DNA of 64,000 bases, taken from CAG-877 sp045627525 (GTDB lineage Bacteria > Bacillota_I > Bacilli_A > RF39 > UBA660). The stretch spans positions 62,001-126,000 of the forward strand of contig JAZQNW010000001.1 in assembly GCA_045627525.1 (NCBI GenBank), read 5' to 3'. Numbering within the stretch: position 1 is the first letter of the stretch; every line of letters starts with the position of its first letter. The translations under genes were made by a program, and so were the position numbers. Below, piece by piece: positions 35,664-44,940 of the stretch. The notes beneath the pieces are model-generated. The model searched no databases. It saw only the letters and a program-made list of their open reading frames with translations, and was not told the origin of the DNA.

Positions 35664-36679
35664 ACGTCCTCCTTCTTGCTTCTAAGTTGTCCACATGCAG
35701 CACTTATCTTGCCACCAAATTCACGTCTAATTGTAACACTCACATTATTTTTTTTAAGTATATCATAAAAACGCATAATTTGAATAGTATTACTTCTTTT
35801 AAAATTCAAATTATTAGTCTCATTATAAGGAATTAAATTAATATAACAATTTAAATCTTTAACTAAATTACTAAGTTCTATAGCACATTCATCAGTATCA
35901 TTAATTCCATCTAATAAAATATATTCAAATGTTAGACGTCTATTAGTCTTTTTATAATATCTTTTTAATGCAGGAATTAAAACATCCAAAGGATATGCTT
36001 TATTTATAGGCATAATTTTATTTCTCAACTCATTATTTGGAGCATGCAAACTAACAGCTAAATTAAATTGTAAATCTAAATCACCAAATTCTTCTATCTT
36101 TGGAACTATTCCACATGTTGAAACAGTAATATGTCTAGCACCAATAGCAAGTCCCTTAGGATAGTTAATAATTTTCAAAAACCTAATTAAATTATCATAA
36201 TTATCAAATGGTTCACCTATTCCCATCACAACAACATGACTAATTCTTTCACCCAAATCCTCTTCAATTTGAATAATTTGTAAAACCATTTCATAAGTTT
36301 CCAAATTACGCACCTTTTTTCTCCTACCAGATTCGCAAAAACAGCATCCCATGTTGCAACCAACTTCACTAGAAACACAAACACTATTACCATAATCATG
36401 TCTCATTAATACTGCCTCTATATGTTCTCCATCATAAAGTTCAAACAAATATTTTGAAACACCTATGTCTTTTTCTACCGCAACTACTTTTAATCTTTCA
36501 ATTGAATAATCTTTCTTTACTATATCTATTAAATCTTTCTTTATATTAGTAACTTCATCATAATCATGAATTCTTTTCTCATATAACCAAGAAAATAATT
36601 GATCTGCATGATATTTTTTTGATCCCAGAGAAATAAAGTACTTCTCCATATCATCTATTGTTAATCCATAAATATTCAT
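35660..36679 (-). CDS. rlmN: Dual-specificity 23S rRNA/tRNA m2A methyltransferase RlmN
   Basis: 339 aa. A radical SAM enzyme that methylates A2503 of 23S rRNA and A37 of some tRNAs. The cluster motif is CNMGCCFCESG; other family elements are GIGEPFDNYDN, VSTCGIVPKI, LAVSLHAPNNELR and the C-terminal GGKISAACGQL with the methyl-shuttling Cys. Length and start (ATG 36679 after GGAGTGA) are normal. It is first in the rlmN-prpC-prkC-rsgA-rpe run and is coupled to prpC. Confidence 0.96.
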   Translation of the reverse strand: MNIYGLTIDDMEKYFISLGSKKYHADQLFSWLYEKRIHDYDEVTNIKKDLIDIVKKDYSIERLKVVAVEKDIGVSKYLFELYDGEHIEAVLMRHDYGNSVCVSSEVGCNMGCCFCESGRRKKVRNLETYEMVLQIIQIEEDLGERISHVVVMGIGEPFDNYDNLIRFLKIINYPKGLAIGARHITVSTCGIVPKIEEFGDLDLQFNLAVSLHAPNNELRNKIMPINKAYPLDVLIPALKRYYKKTNRRLTFEYILLDGINDTDECAIELSNLVKDLNCYINLIPYNETNNLNFKRSNTIQIMRFYDILKKNNVSVTIRREFGGKISAACGQLRSKKEDV

Positions 36680-36723
36680 ATTATCACTCCAAAATCTATA
36701 ACCATTATACTATAAAATAAAAA

Positions 36724-36752
36724 AAATTACTAATCAACAGGATTAGTAATTT
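36724..36752 (-). terminator. Terminator after the 36730-37434 gene
   Basis: AAATTACTAATC and GATTAGTAATTT (36724-36735 / 36741-36752) around a 5-nt loop, with a T run on the minus strand. The stop codon of the gene lies in the stem. It separates fmt/orf from rlmN. Confidence 0.85.
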
Positions 36753-37434
36753 CTCCTACTTCTCCAAAATCACTATAGTTTAAAACTACTACAAACTTTG
36801 TTGAACAAATTTTTTTATATTTACCATAACTAGTTAAGTCTAATTCAATTTTATTAATTTTTCCAGACTTATTTGCATATTGAATCATAGAATTAGGAAC
36901 TTCTTCTATATCAATATTAATACCCTCATCAGCTTTAACTATACTAGCTGTTGATATTAAATACTTAGCAGATAATTTATTACTATCAGATATCAAAGTA
37001 CCATCTACTATAATTTTTTGTAAATCATAAATATTTAAAAATTTTTCATATACATAAGGATTATCCACCTTAATCCACAATCCATTTTTATAAGTAAAAA
37101 AATTAACACCATTTCTATAATATGTATCACCTTTATAAGTAAAAGATTCTACGCTGTCATTTTTACTACCCATATATATATATTCATTGTTATCTATTAT
37201 TACACTATATGTATAATTGTAATTATCACCTAAAATTGAATTAATACTATATTTTTCATCACGCTTTAATTCAGTATCTAATATAGACTGTGGATGATTT
37301 CCAAAACGAGCCATTAAAAATATAACAAAAAAGAAAATAGCATAAAAAGCAAAGAAAAGTATAGCTTTACCTCTCTCTGTATTTCTTAAAGATTTAATAT
37401 TACTGATAATTTCATTTAAATTAAATTTTTTCAT
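36730..37434 (-). CDS. Single-pass membrane protein between fmt and rlmN, unknown function
   Basis: 234 aa; ATG 37434 overlaps the stop of fmt. A short basic cytosolic part (KSLRNTERGK) and one membrane helix (about residues 25-43; ILFFAFYAIFFFVIFLMA) precede a 190-residue outside domain with a beta-rich pattern (Tyr/Asn/Lys-rich). It holds the place occupied by rsmB in the B. subtilis fmt-rsmB-rlmN order. No family is recognised. Coupling to fmt shows that it belongs to the housekeeping operon. Confidence 0.65.
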   Translation of the reverse strand: MKKFNLNEIISNIKSLRNTERGKAILFFAFYAIFFFVIFLMARFGNHPQSILDTELKRDEKYSINSILGDNYNYTYSVIIDNNEYIYMGSKNDSVESFTYKGDTYYRNGVNFFTYKNGLWIKVDNPYVYEKFLNIYDLQKIIVDGTLISDSNKLSAKYLISTASIVKADEGINIDIEEVPNSMIQYANKSGKINKIELDLTSYGKYKKICSTKFVVVLNYSDFGEVGEITNPVD

Positions 37435-38369
37435 TATTTAAAAATCCTTCCAATTAAGCCATCATTTCTAAGTCCATTTATATAACTAAAAGCAGACATT
37501 CTTTTCTTACCAAATGGTTTAATATCAGTTAATATAATTTCATTATCCATAGTCGCAACATGTATACCTTTCTTAGATAAACCAATTATTTCACCAGGTT
37601 TCATATTGCTAGTATCCTTACTACCAATAACAGAATCATATATTTTCATTTCATCATCTAAAATAGCAAACGCTCCTGGGAAAGGACATAATCCTCGTAT
37701 TTGATTAAATACCTCTTTGCTATTTTTATTAAAATTTATATGTTCTTCATCTCTTTTTATATTATAAGCAAAAGTAACTTCATTTTCATCTTGTTTTAAT
37801 CTTTGATTAGTACCAGAAATAATACTAGGTAATGTTTGAAGCAATAATTCCTTTCCCATAATACTTAAGCGATCATGCAAACTTTCTAAATTATCACTAT
37901 CTTCTATCTTTGTTTCACTAGTTGAAATAATATCACCATTATCCATTTTAACATCCATATACATAATAGTAATACCTGTTTTATCATATCCATCAATAAT
38001 TGCTTTATGAATTGGTGCACCACCTCTTAATTTAGGTAGTAGTGAAGCATGAACATTTATACAACCTAATCTAGGAAAATCCAATAATTCCTTTGGAATA
38101 ATTTGACCATATGCACAAGTAACAATCAAATCCGGCTCTAAACTAATTATTTCATCATACTCTTCTTTTATTTTTTCAGGTTGCATCACCAAAATATTAT
38201 GTTTTAATGCAATTTCTTTAATTGGAGTATTTACTATTTTTTGATGTCTTCCAACTTTCTTATCTGGCTGACTTACAACAGCAATAACATCATAATTTTC
38301 AATTAAACCTTCTAAAATAGGAACAGCAAAATCTGGTGTTCCCATAAAAACAACTTTTATTTTTTCCAT
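37434..38369 (-). CDS. fmt: Methionyl-tRNA formyltransferase
   Basis: 311 aa. It formylates initiator Met-tRNA. VVFMGTPDFAVPIL at the start, the folate-binding and catalytic segment (CINVHASLLPKLRGGAPIHKAI with HxSLLPxxRGxxP) and GITIMYMDVKMDNGDI are typical. A C-terminal OB fold completes the normal length. ATG 38369 has GGGGGT upstream. In B. subtilis def precedes fmt; here the 390-aa ART-like protein gene precedes it. Confidence 0.96.
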   Translation of the reverse strand: MEKIKVVFMGTPDFAVPILEGLIENYDVIAVVSQPDKKVGRHQKIVNTPIKEIALKHNILVMQPEKIKEEYDEIISLEPDLIVTCAYGQIIPKELLDFPRLGCINVHASLLPKLRGGAPIHKAIIDGYDKTGITIMYMDVKMDNGDIISTSETKIEDSDNLESLHDRLSIMGKELLLQTLPSIISGTNQRLKQDENEVTFAYNIKRDEEHINFNKNSKEVFNQIRGLCPFPGAFAILDDEMKIYDSVIGSKDTSNMKPGEIIGLSKKGIHVATMDNEIILTDIKPFGKKRMSAFSYINGLRNDGLIGRIFK

Positions 38370-38371
38370 AT

Positions 38372-39544
38372 TTATACCCCCAAACTAAGCATTATAATTG
38401 TAGAAATAACACCTAGCATTACCAAAATAGAACCCATTATTGCAAAAACTGATGCACGACCATAAGCTCCTATTAACTTATCAGCATTATATTCGTTTTG
38501 ACTTTTTCTTAACGTCTGTAATCTTTCTTCTCTCAAAACTTTATAATTCCTAATATTAATAAATTTCAAATTATCACTATCAATTTTTTCTCTAACAATA
38601 ATTTTATTATTACGTGAATCAATTATTTTACCAACACTAACACCTAAATCATTGTTAATAGAATCTGATAAAATAAAATTAATATCATCTAAATAATCCA
38701 TTTTTAAAACTTTTCTACTTATAAATAAAATATTTATACTAGATGAATCTCTCTGTAATAATTTCCATTCATCATAACAAGTTTTAGTAATAAATTTCTT
38801 ATCACCACTACTTATTTTAAATTTCTTCATCAATTTATTTAAATTATCAAAACACTTATTATAATCATTTCTAAAATAAGCAGTCTCATCATAGTCATCA
38901 ATTTCTAAATTTTGCTTATTACTAAGTAACCTATAAAAATACATAGGTGCATTTGTTCCATAAAAACATCCCATTGAAAAACTATCAGTAAAATAAACAA
39001 ATTTTTCATCAAAATTTTTTCCTAAAATATCAGAACAACCTTTCTTACTAAATATATTTTCTATTTTTTTAAATTTAGGATAAGAATTATTATATTGTTC
39101 TGGTACTAATCCATATTTTCTTATTTCTTCTTTATAAATTTCTGAGTAACCATGAAATAAATAACCATTTACAATATATTTATCATATATATATTGTAAA
39201 ATCTTATTTTTCCCATCTGAACTATCTTTATCTTTTATATCTAATTTTAACCCACAAATTTTGCCTATTATTGTATTAATACCTAAATTTATATCAGAAA
39301 AATTATCAAATTTTTTAAATAATTTTTTTAGCTGAGAAATATAATCATCTAAATAATCTTCATCCGAAATTATAATTTTATATTTATATAAAGCATCCAA
39401 AAAAATAAACAAAGATTGTTCTGCATCAATAAATAGTTCTCCATTTCCACAATTATTAACAATCTTATCTTTGTAAATTGAATTAAACAAGATACTATCA
39501 ATTACTTCCAAAACATCTTGTCTGTGTAAAATTTTTTCTAACAC
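38372..39544 (-). CDS. ADP-ribosyltransferase-like protein with C-terminal membrane anchor (putative)
   Basis: 390 aa; GTG 39544 after a GGTGA site. The N-terminal 120 residues are helical. At residues 128-147 YLFHGYSEIYKEEIRKYGLV resembles the first strand and helix of PARP/Tpt1-type folds (HG... and I..~GL), and KFVYFTDSFSMGCFYG at 181-196 resembles their second conserved strand (Y-F-x-D/S). His131 and Tyr184 would be the NAD-binding pair; a third catalytic acid is not certain. Asp/Lys-rich strands follow, and one membrane helix (about 366-388) ends the chain, so the enzyme-like part would face the cytosol. The assignment is a pattern match by eye. It is in the fmt-priA operon. Confidence 0.55.
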   Translation of the reverse strand: MLEKILHRQDVLEVIDSILFNSIYKDKIVNNCGNGELFIDAEQSLFIFLDALYKYKIIISDEDYLDDYISQLKKLFKKFDNFSDINLGINTIIGKICGLKLDIKDKDSSDGKNKILQYIYDKYIVNGYLFHGYSEIYKEEIRKYGLVPEQYNNSYPKFKKIENIFSKKGCSDILGKNFDEKFVYFTDSFSMGCFYGTNAPMYFYRLLSNKQNLEIDDYDETAYFRNDYNKCFDNLNKLMKKFKISSGDKKFITKTCYDEWKLLQRDSSSINILFISRKVLKMDYLDDINFILSDSINNDLGVSVGKIIDSRNNKIIVREKIDSDNLKFINIRNYKVLREERLQTLRKSQNEYNADKLIGAYGRASVFAIMGSILVMLGVISTIIMLSLGV

Positions 39545-39577
39545 ACTATCACCAACCTAAAATAGTATTATACTATC

Positions 39578-39787
39578 CTAATTATTAAGCCATAAAATGG
39601 CATAATATATACAACCTACTATAATAAAAGCAAGAAGTGCAAATAAAATCATTCTAACTATAGCATTATTTTTATCTAAATAAGAATCATATTTTCTAGA
39701 AGCATTATCCATTAAATTTTTAAATTCTTCAGCATTCTTCGCATTTTGATCTACTACTTTATTAGAATCATTTTGACTATTATTCAT
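39578..39787 (-). CDS. Small membrane protein (69 aa)
   Basis: Starts at ATG 39787 behind AGGAGTG. A polar, Asn/Asp/Lys-rich N-terminal part (about 44 residues, helical, probably cytosolic) is followed by one membrane helix (MILFALLAFIIVGCIYYAIL) and a short tail. No family is recognised. It sits between priA and the ART-like gene, so the two small membrane-linked genes may work together. Confidence 0.65.
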   Translation of the reverse strand: MNNSQNDSNKVVDQNAKNAEEFKNLMDNASRKYDSYLDKNNAIVRMILFALLAFIIVGCIYYAILWLNN

Positions 39788-39827
39788 AATAAACACTCCT
39801 ATTCTATTAATAGAATATCATATTTTT

Positions 39828-41993
39828 TTAAAAATGACTAGGATTAAAATTTATATCTACTTTTATCTTTGGATTACTTTTATAATGATCTATAATTTTA
39901 TTTAAAATTTCTTTTAAATTTTCTTCATCTTTATATTTTATAATTATTCCATATCTATATATTTGATTAAGTTTAAAAATTGTACAAGGAGAAGGACCCA
40001 ATATTACAAAATTATTCAAATTTCTATCTAATGCCCTCTTTACCTTTAATGATTCATTATATATATAACTATTATCTTTTCCACTAATACGAACATAACA
40101 AATATAATAATATGGAGGATATTTCATCATTTTTCTTATTCCCATTTCTTTATTATAAAATCCTAAATAATCATGATTTTTAATAAAATTAATAGCATAA
40201 TGCTCTGGATTAAAAGTTTGAATAATTACTTCACCAGTTTTATTACTTCTACCACTTCTTCCAGCTACTTGTTCTAATAATGAAAATGTATTTTCACTGC
40301 TTCTAAAATCAGGAATATTTAAACTTGTATCAGCATTAATTACACCTACCAATGTAACATTTTCAAAATCTAATCCCTTAGCAACTATTTGGGTACCTAA
40401 AAGGATATCATATTCATGATTTTTAAAAGAAGTAATCATTTTCTCATGCATACCTTTACGACTAGTAGTATCAAAATCCATTCTAAGAACTCTATTATTA
40501 GGAAATAATTTCAATAATTCTTCTTCTATTTTTTCTGTTCCAACTCCTAAATCACTAATTGATTTTTCCCTACATTCTGGACAAGTATCATAAACCTTAT
40601 TACCATAACCACAATAATGACATCTTAAAGTATTACTACTTTTATGATAAGTAAGAGTAATATCACAATTAGGACATTTAAATGTATATCCACAGTTTTT
40701 GCACATTACAAAAGATGAATATCCTCTTCTATTTAATAATAATATAACTTGCTCATCATTTTCTAATTTATGCCTAATAGAATTCAATAATTCCTCTGAA
40801 AAATGACCTTTGCTCTTTTTTATTTCACTATTCATATCAATAACTTTAATATTAGGTAATGCTTTACCATTAATTCTATTAGATAAATTAAGTAATTTAT
40901 AAACACCCTTATTAGCTCTAGCATAAACCTCAAGCGATGGTGTAGCACTTCCCATAACAACTGGACAGTGATGATATTTTCCTCTAATTATTGCTATATC
41001 TTTAGCATTATACCTTGGATTAGTATCATCTTGCTTATAAGAATCACTATGTTCCTCATCTACTATAATTACACCTATATTTTCAATAGGTGCAAAAATA
41101 GCACTTCTAGCACCTATGACTATTTTTGCTTCTCCTCTAACAATTCTGCGCCATTCATCATATTTTTCACCATCAGATAAAGCAGAATGCAAAGCTGCTA
41201 TATTATCACCAAATCTTTTTTGAAAACGATCAATCATTTGAGGTGTTAAACTTATTTCAGGTACTAAAACAATACTGGTTTTTCCATTATTTAAAGCTTC
41301 TTCTATCAATTCCATATAAACTTCTGTTTTTCCACTTCCAGTAACCCCATGTAATAAGTAAATATCTTCTTTATTATTTAAAACTTCTAGAACTACTTTT
41401 TTTTGATCACTAGTTAATTCTTTCTTAGATTCTAATTTAGCATTATAAGCTAATCTATAATGCTCTAAAACTTCTTCAGCTAAAATATTATTCTTAACTA
41501 ATGTTTTTAATGAACTAGCTGAAATATTAATTAAATCTTTTTTTATTACTTTTTCATTTTTTAAACATAAATTTATTATTTTCTTTTGATTTTCATTAAA
41601 TTTATTAATATCAATATTTGTATCTACTAAATGATAATAAATATCATATTTTTTATTTATAACTGTTCCTTTTTTTGCTTTTAAAGCTTTTGGTAACATA
41701 ACTTGATAGCAGCTAATTAGTGTAGATAGTGTATCCTTTTGCATCTGTTTTCCTAAAATCAATAATTCCTCATTTAATACTATTTCTTCATCAATTATTC
41801 TAATTATTTCTTTTAATTCTCTTGAAGATGATTTTTTTATTTCTAAAACAAAACCTTCTAATTTTTGATAGCCAAAAGGGACCTCTACTCTAATACCAAC
41901 TTTTATTTTATCTATTAAATCATCTGGTACTATATAATCAAACACCTTGTCAATATTAAAACTAGACAATTGCACTAAAACACCTACTACCAA
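39828..41993 (-). CDS. priA: Primosomal replication helicase PriA
   Basis: 721 aa. The start is TTG 41993, 8 bases after GGAGG; the ATG reading at 42011 begins upstream of that site. The N-terminal DNA-binding domain (VDKVFDYIVP-like segment near residue 14), Walker A (LLHGVTGSGKTEVYMELI), DEEHSDSYKQ, eight zinc-binding Cys (CKNCGYTFKCPNC; CHYCGYG; CPEC), and helicase motifs QMVAKGLDF-like (GTQIVAKGLDFENVTL) and QVAGRSGRS are present. It restarts stalled replication forks. Confidence 0.96.
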   Translation of the reverse strand: MVVGVLVQLSSFNIDKVFDYIVPDDLIDKIKVGIRVEVPFGYQKLEGFVLEIKKSSSRELKEIIRIIDEEIVLNEELLILGKQMQKDTLSTLISCYQVMLPKALKAKKGTVINKKYDIYYHLVDTNIDINKFNENQKKIINLCLKNEKVIKKDLINISASSLKTLVKNNILAEEVLEHYRLAYNAKLESKKELTSDQKKVVLEVLNNKEDIYLLHGVTGSGKTEVYMELIEEALNNGKTSIVLVPEISLTPQMIDRFQKRFGDNIAALHSALSDGEKYDEWRRIVRGEAKIVIGARSAIFAPIENIGVIIVDEEHSDSYKQDDTNPRYNAKDIAIIRGKYHHCPVVMGSATPSLEVYARANKGVYKLLNLSNRINGKALPNIKVIDMNSEIKKSKGHFSEELLNSIRHKLENDEQVILLLNRRGYSSFVMCKNCGYTFKCPNCDITLTYHKSSNTLRCHYCGYGNKVYDTCPECREKSISDLGVGTEKIEEELLKLFPNNRVLRMDFDTTSRKGMHEKMITSFKNHEYDILLGTQIVAKGLDFENVTLVGVINADTSLNIPDFRSSENTFSLLEQVAGRSGRSNKTGEVIIQTFNPEHYAINFIKNHDYLGFYNKEMGIRKMMKYPPYYYICYVRISGKDNSYIYNESLKVKRALDRNLNNFVILGPSPCTIFKLNQIYRYGIIIKYKDEENLKEILNKIIDHYKSNPKIKVDINFNPSHF

Positions 41994-42029
41994 GTTAATC
42001 ACCTCCATCAATAAAATTATAACATAAAA

Positions 42030-42051
42030 AAAGCCTTATTTATAAGGCTTT
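42030..42051 (-). terminator. Terminator after rseP
   Basis: AAAGCCTTA and TAAGGCTTT (42030-42038 / 42043-42051), 4-nt loop, flanked by A and T runs. It separates uppS-cdsA-rseP from priA. Confidence 0.88.
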
Positions 42052-42057
42052 ACAATA

Positions 42058-43110
42058 CTAAAATAATCTAATAATATCATTAATTGTTACAATTACCATC
42101 AATAACATTAATAACATCAATCCTATAGCATGAATTTTATTTTCAACATCTGGATTAACAGGAGATCCTTTTATCTTTTCAATTATTATAAATAAAATAT
42201 GACCACCATCAAATGCAGGTAAAGGAAGTAAATTTATAAATCCAACATTAATACTTAAAAAAGCTATCAAATAAAGTATATTAGCAAAACCAGTTTTACT
42301 TTGTTCACCAACAACAGAATATATCCCCACTGGACCACTTAATTGACTTAATTTGATACCACCAGTAAACAAATATCCTACAGTAATAGCCATTTGCTTA
42401 AATATTGAACCTGTTTTCTTATAAGTATATTTTATAGCATTTCCGAATCCTCTTTCCTTTTCTTGTTTCATCCCAATACCATAACGATATACTGTATTAC
42501 CAGCTTCTTGAACTTTTTTTGGTTTTATTTTATAAGTAATTACTTCATCATTTTTTCTTGAAACAACGATTTTTGTTTCAGTCTTTGGATCAGCAACTGC
42601 TAAATATAAAGAAATGTCATCACTTGTTGATACTTTATGTCCGTTAATATTCGTTATAATATCCCCAGACTTCATACCTACATTATAAGCTGGAAAACCT
42701 TTTTCAACAGAAGTAACGATAGGATTCATAGAAGTACTACCCCAACATAAAGCAATTATAAATAATATTAATATAGCTGAAATAAAATTATTACCAGCTC
42801 CAAAAAACATAATTAAAAATCTTTGAAAACAAGTTTTAGATTGTAATCTTCTCTTTTTAGGAACCTTTTTTTGATCATCACTATCTAAGTCTTCACCAGC
42901 TAATTGGCAAAAACCACCAATCGGTATTGCCCTAAGAGTATATTCAGTTTCCTTACCCTTTTTACTAAATATTTTAGGTCCCATTCCTAAAGCAAATTCA
43001 TAAACATAAACTCCAGTCATTTTTGCAAATATAAAATGTCCAAATTCATGCACTAAAATTATAAATCCTAATATCAATATAAATAATATTAAAGTTACTA
43101 TAAATGACAA
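42058..43110 (-). CDS. rseP: Site-2 intramembrane zinc protease RseP/RasP
   Basis: 350 aa with four membrane helices. The zinc site is HEFGH in LVHEFGHFIFAK (about residue 21), and the second ligand Asp lies in NLLPLPAFDGGHI (about 300). A PDZ domain is in the middle (GMKSGDIITNINGHKVS). It cuts membrane-bound anti-sigma factors and signal peptide remnants. It follows cdsA by 12 bases in uppS-cdsA-rseP; the dxr gene usually found between cdsA and rseP in Bacillus is absent here. Confidence 0.95.
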   Translation of the reverse strand: MSFIVTLILFILILGFIILVHEFGHFIFAKMTGVYVYEFALGMGPKIFSKKGKETEYTLRAIPIGGFCQLAGEDLDSDDQKKVPKKRRLQSKTCFQRFLIMFFGAGNNFISAILILFIIALCWGSTSMNPIVTSVEKGFPAYNVGMKSGDIITNINGHKVSTSDDISLYLAVADPKTETKIVVSRKNDEVITYKIKPKKVQEAGNTVYRYGIGMKQEKERGFGNAIKYTYKKTGSIFKQMAITVGYLFTGGIKLSQLSGPVGIYSVVGEQSKTGFANILYLIAFLSINVGFINLLPLPAFDGGHILFIIIEKIKGSPVNPDVENKIHAIGLMLLMLLMVIVTINDIIRLF

Positions 43111-43122
43111 GTCAATCCCTCC

Positions 43123-43923
43123 TTAAATTAAACCAAATAATAATACAAAAGCTAATACTACGAAAATAATACTATCTAATCTATCTAATATACCACCATG
43201 TCCTGGAATTAAATTAGAAAAATCTTTTTTGCCGTATTCTCGTTTTATAAATGAAAATGCTAAATCACCCAACTGTCCAATACTAGACAAAATAAATGTT
43301 ACAAAAATAACTAACACTAAAGGAACACTTGGATTAATAACTACAGTATAAAAAGATGTCGCAATAAATGTCCCCATAATTCCACCACCTATAAAACCTT
43401 CAATTGTTTTATTTGGTGAAATTGTCTTAGCCAATTTATTTTTACCAATAAACATGCCCGTAAATAAAGCAAAAGTATCAGTCATAGTAGTTATCAATAA
43501 TAAATATATGATATATGCTAAACCATAATTACGAATAAGAATCATTAAATTAAAACTTAAACCAACTAATAATATTGATCCTACTAAGAATAACGCATCC
43601 CCTGTACCATATTTTTCCTTATCCTTTATAAATACCATTGAAGCTAAAAATACAAATATTATAAAAGCCATTACTCTATAATCAATAGTACAAGAAAAAT
43701 CTATTGAATCCAAATTACTTACTGTAAAAAACATTACTAATAAATATGCAAAAACTTTAAGTAAAAATGGAAATTTCTTTTTTTCTTCCCTCATATGAAT
43801 TAATTCATACAATCCTAAAACAGATAAAACAACCATAAATATTTCAAATGGTTCTCCGCCAATTATCAATAACGGAACAGCAATAGCTAACATAACTATA
43901 GCACTAATAACACGTGTTAACAT
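43123..43923 (-). CDS. cdsA: Phosphatidate cytidylyltransferase
   Basis: 266 aa with about seven membrane helices. It makes CDP-diacylglycerol. The family signature near the C-terminus is SSIGQLGDLAFSFIKREYGKKDF followed by IPGHGGILDRLDS. GKNKLAKTISPNKTIEGFIGG is the second conserved segment. The start at 43923 overlaps uppS by 7 bases. The protein is of normal length. Confidence 0.95.
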   Translation of the reverse strand: MLTRVISAIVMLAIAVPLLIIGGEPFEIFMVVLSVLGLYELIHMREEKKKFPFLLKVFAYLLVMFFTVSNLDSIDFSCTIDYRVMAFIIFVFLASMVFIKDKEKYGTGDALFLVGSILLVGLSFNLMILIRNYGLAYIIYLLLITTMTDTFALFTGMFIGKNKLAKTISPNKTIEGFIGGGIMGTFIATSFYTVVINPSVPLVLVIFVTFILSSIGQLGDLAFSFIKREYGKKDFSNLIPGHGGILDRLDSIIFVVLAFVLLFGLI

Positions 43924-44630
43924 TTTATACCTCCAAATCTTCTATCTCTATTATTATAGCATATTATAGCTTTGTCAAATTCCTTACTATCAAAATCAGG
44001 AAATAAGACATCAGTAAAATAAAATTCAGCATAACTAGCTTGATACATCATAAAATTACTTAATCTATATTCACCACTAGTCCTAATAACTAAATCAATT
44101 GGTGGTAAATCTTGATATAAATTTTTTTGTATAAATTCACTATCAATATCTTTTAATTCTATTTCACTATCTTTATATTTCTTACTAATTTTCTTTACCA
44201 TATCAACTATTTCACTTTGGCCACCATAATTTAAGCAAATATTTAAAACCAAACTCTTATTATTTTTAGTTTTTTCTTCTAAATCATTCATTGCCTTTAA
44301 AACCCTATTTGATAAAGGATCTTTTCTTCCAGAAAATATAACTTTAACATCATTATCAATTAATATATCAAATTCATTTGTAAACATTTTTACAAACAAA
44401 TTCATTAAAAAATCAACTTCTTTTTTATCTCTTTTAAAATTTTCTGTAGAAAAAGCATATAGTGAAAGATATTTAACACCACTTTTAGAAATGTATAAAC
44501 ATAATTTTTTTAAATTATCAGCACCAGCTCTATGCCCTTCACTGCGCGATAAGCCTCTCTTAGTTGCCCATCTACCATTTCCATCCATGATAATACCAAC
44601 ATGCTGTGGCATATTTATTTCTTTTGTCAT
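43917..44630 (-). CDS. uppS: Undecaprenyl diphosphate synthase
   Basis: 237 aa from ATG 44630, preferred to ATG 44636 because GAGGT lies at a better distance. MPQHVGIIMDGNGRWATKRG is the catalytic N-terminus, with the essential Asp, and GHRAGADNLKKL, LSLYAFSTENFKR and DLVIRTSGEYRLSNFM are diagnostic. It makes the C55 lipid carrier for wall synthesis. It is the first gene of uppS-cdsA-rseP. No frr is present upstream; khpA lies there with a terminator between. Confidence 0.96.
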   Translation of the reverse strand: MTKEINMPQHVGIIMDGNGRWATKRGLSRSEGHRAGADNLKKLCLYISKSGVKYLSLYAFSTENFKRDKKEVDFLMNLFVKMFTNEFDILIDNDVKVIFSGRKDPLSNRVLKAMNDLEEKTKNNKSLVLNICLNYGGQSEIVDMVKKISKKYKDSEIELKDIDSEFIQKNLYQDLPPIDLVIRTSGEYRLSNFMMYQASYAEFYFTDVLFPDFDSKEFDKAIICYNNRDRRFGGIKC

Positions 44631-44671
44631 ATCCATACCTCTAATTAATTATATACCAAAGGAAATAAAAA

Positions 44672-44691
44672 AGAAAGTCAAATGACTTTCT
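44672..44691 (-). terminator. Terminator after khpA
   Basis: AGAAAGTCA and TGACTTTCT (44672-44680 / 44683-44691), 2-nt loop, T run on the minus strand; it contains the khpA stop. Confidence 0.8.
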
Positions 44692-44938
44692 AAAATTTAT
44701 CAATATCTATTTTTACATACTTATTGTCACCAAGACTGCTACTAGCTTGTACTAAAGTTCTAAGAGCATTAGCGCATTTACCGCCTCTACCTATAACTCT
44801 ACCAATATCTTCTTCAGCAACGATTACTTGAATAAGCATGACATTTTCTTCTTCAGTAGGAAATTCTTTAACACTAACTGCCTCAGTATTAACCACTAAA
44901 GATTTAACTATTTCTTCTGTTAATGCAACTAAATCCAT
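44690..44938 (-). CDS. khpA: RNA-binding KH protein KhpA
   Basis: 82 aa. One KH domain with the GxxG loop (DIGRVIGRGGKCANALRTLV). In Firmicutes KhpA pairs with KhpB/Jag to bind RNAs linked to cell elongation and division. It is 3 bases downstream of rpsP, as in Bacillus and Streptococcus. The following genes of the usual operon (rimM, trmD) are not here. Confidence 0.93.
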   Translation of the reverse strand: MDLVALTEEIVKSLVVNTEAVSVKEFPTEEENVMLIQVIVAEEDIGRVIGRGGKCANALRTLVQASSSLGDNKYVKIDIDKF

Positions 44939-44940
44939 AA

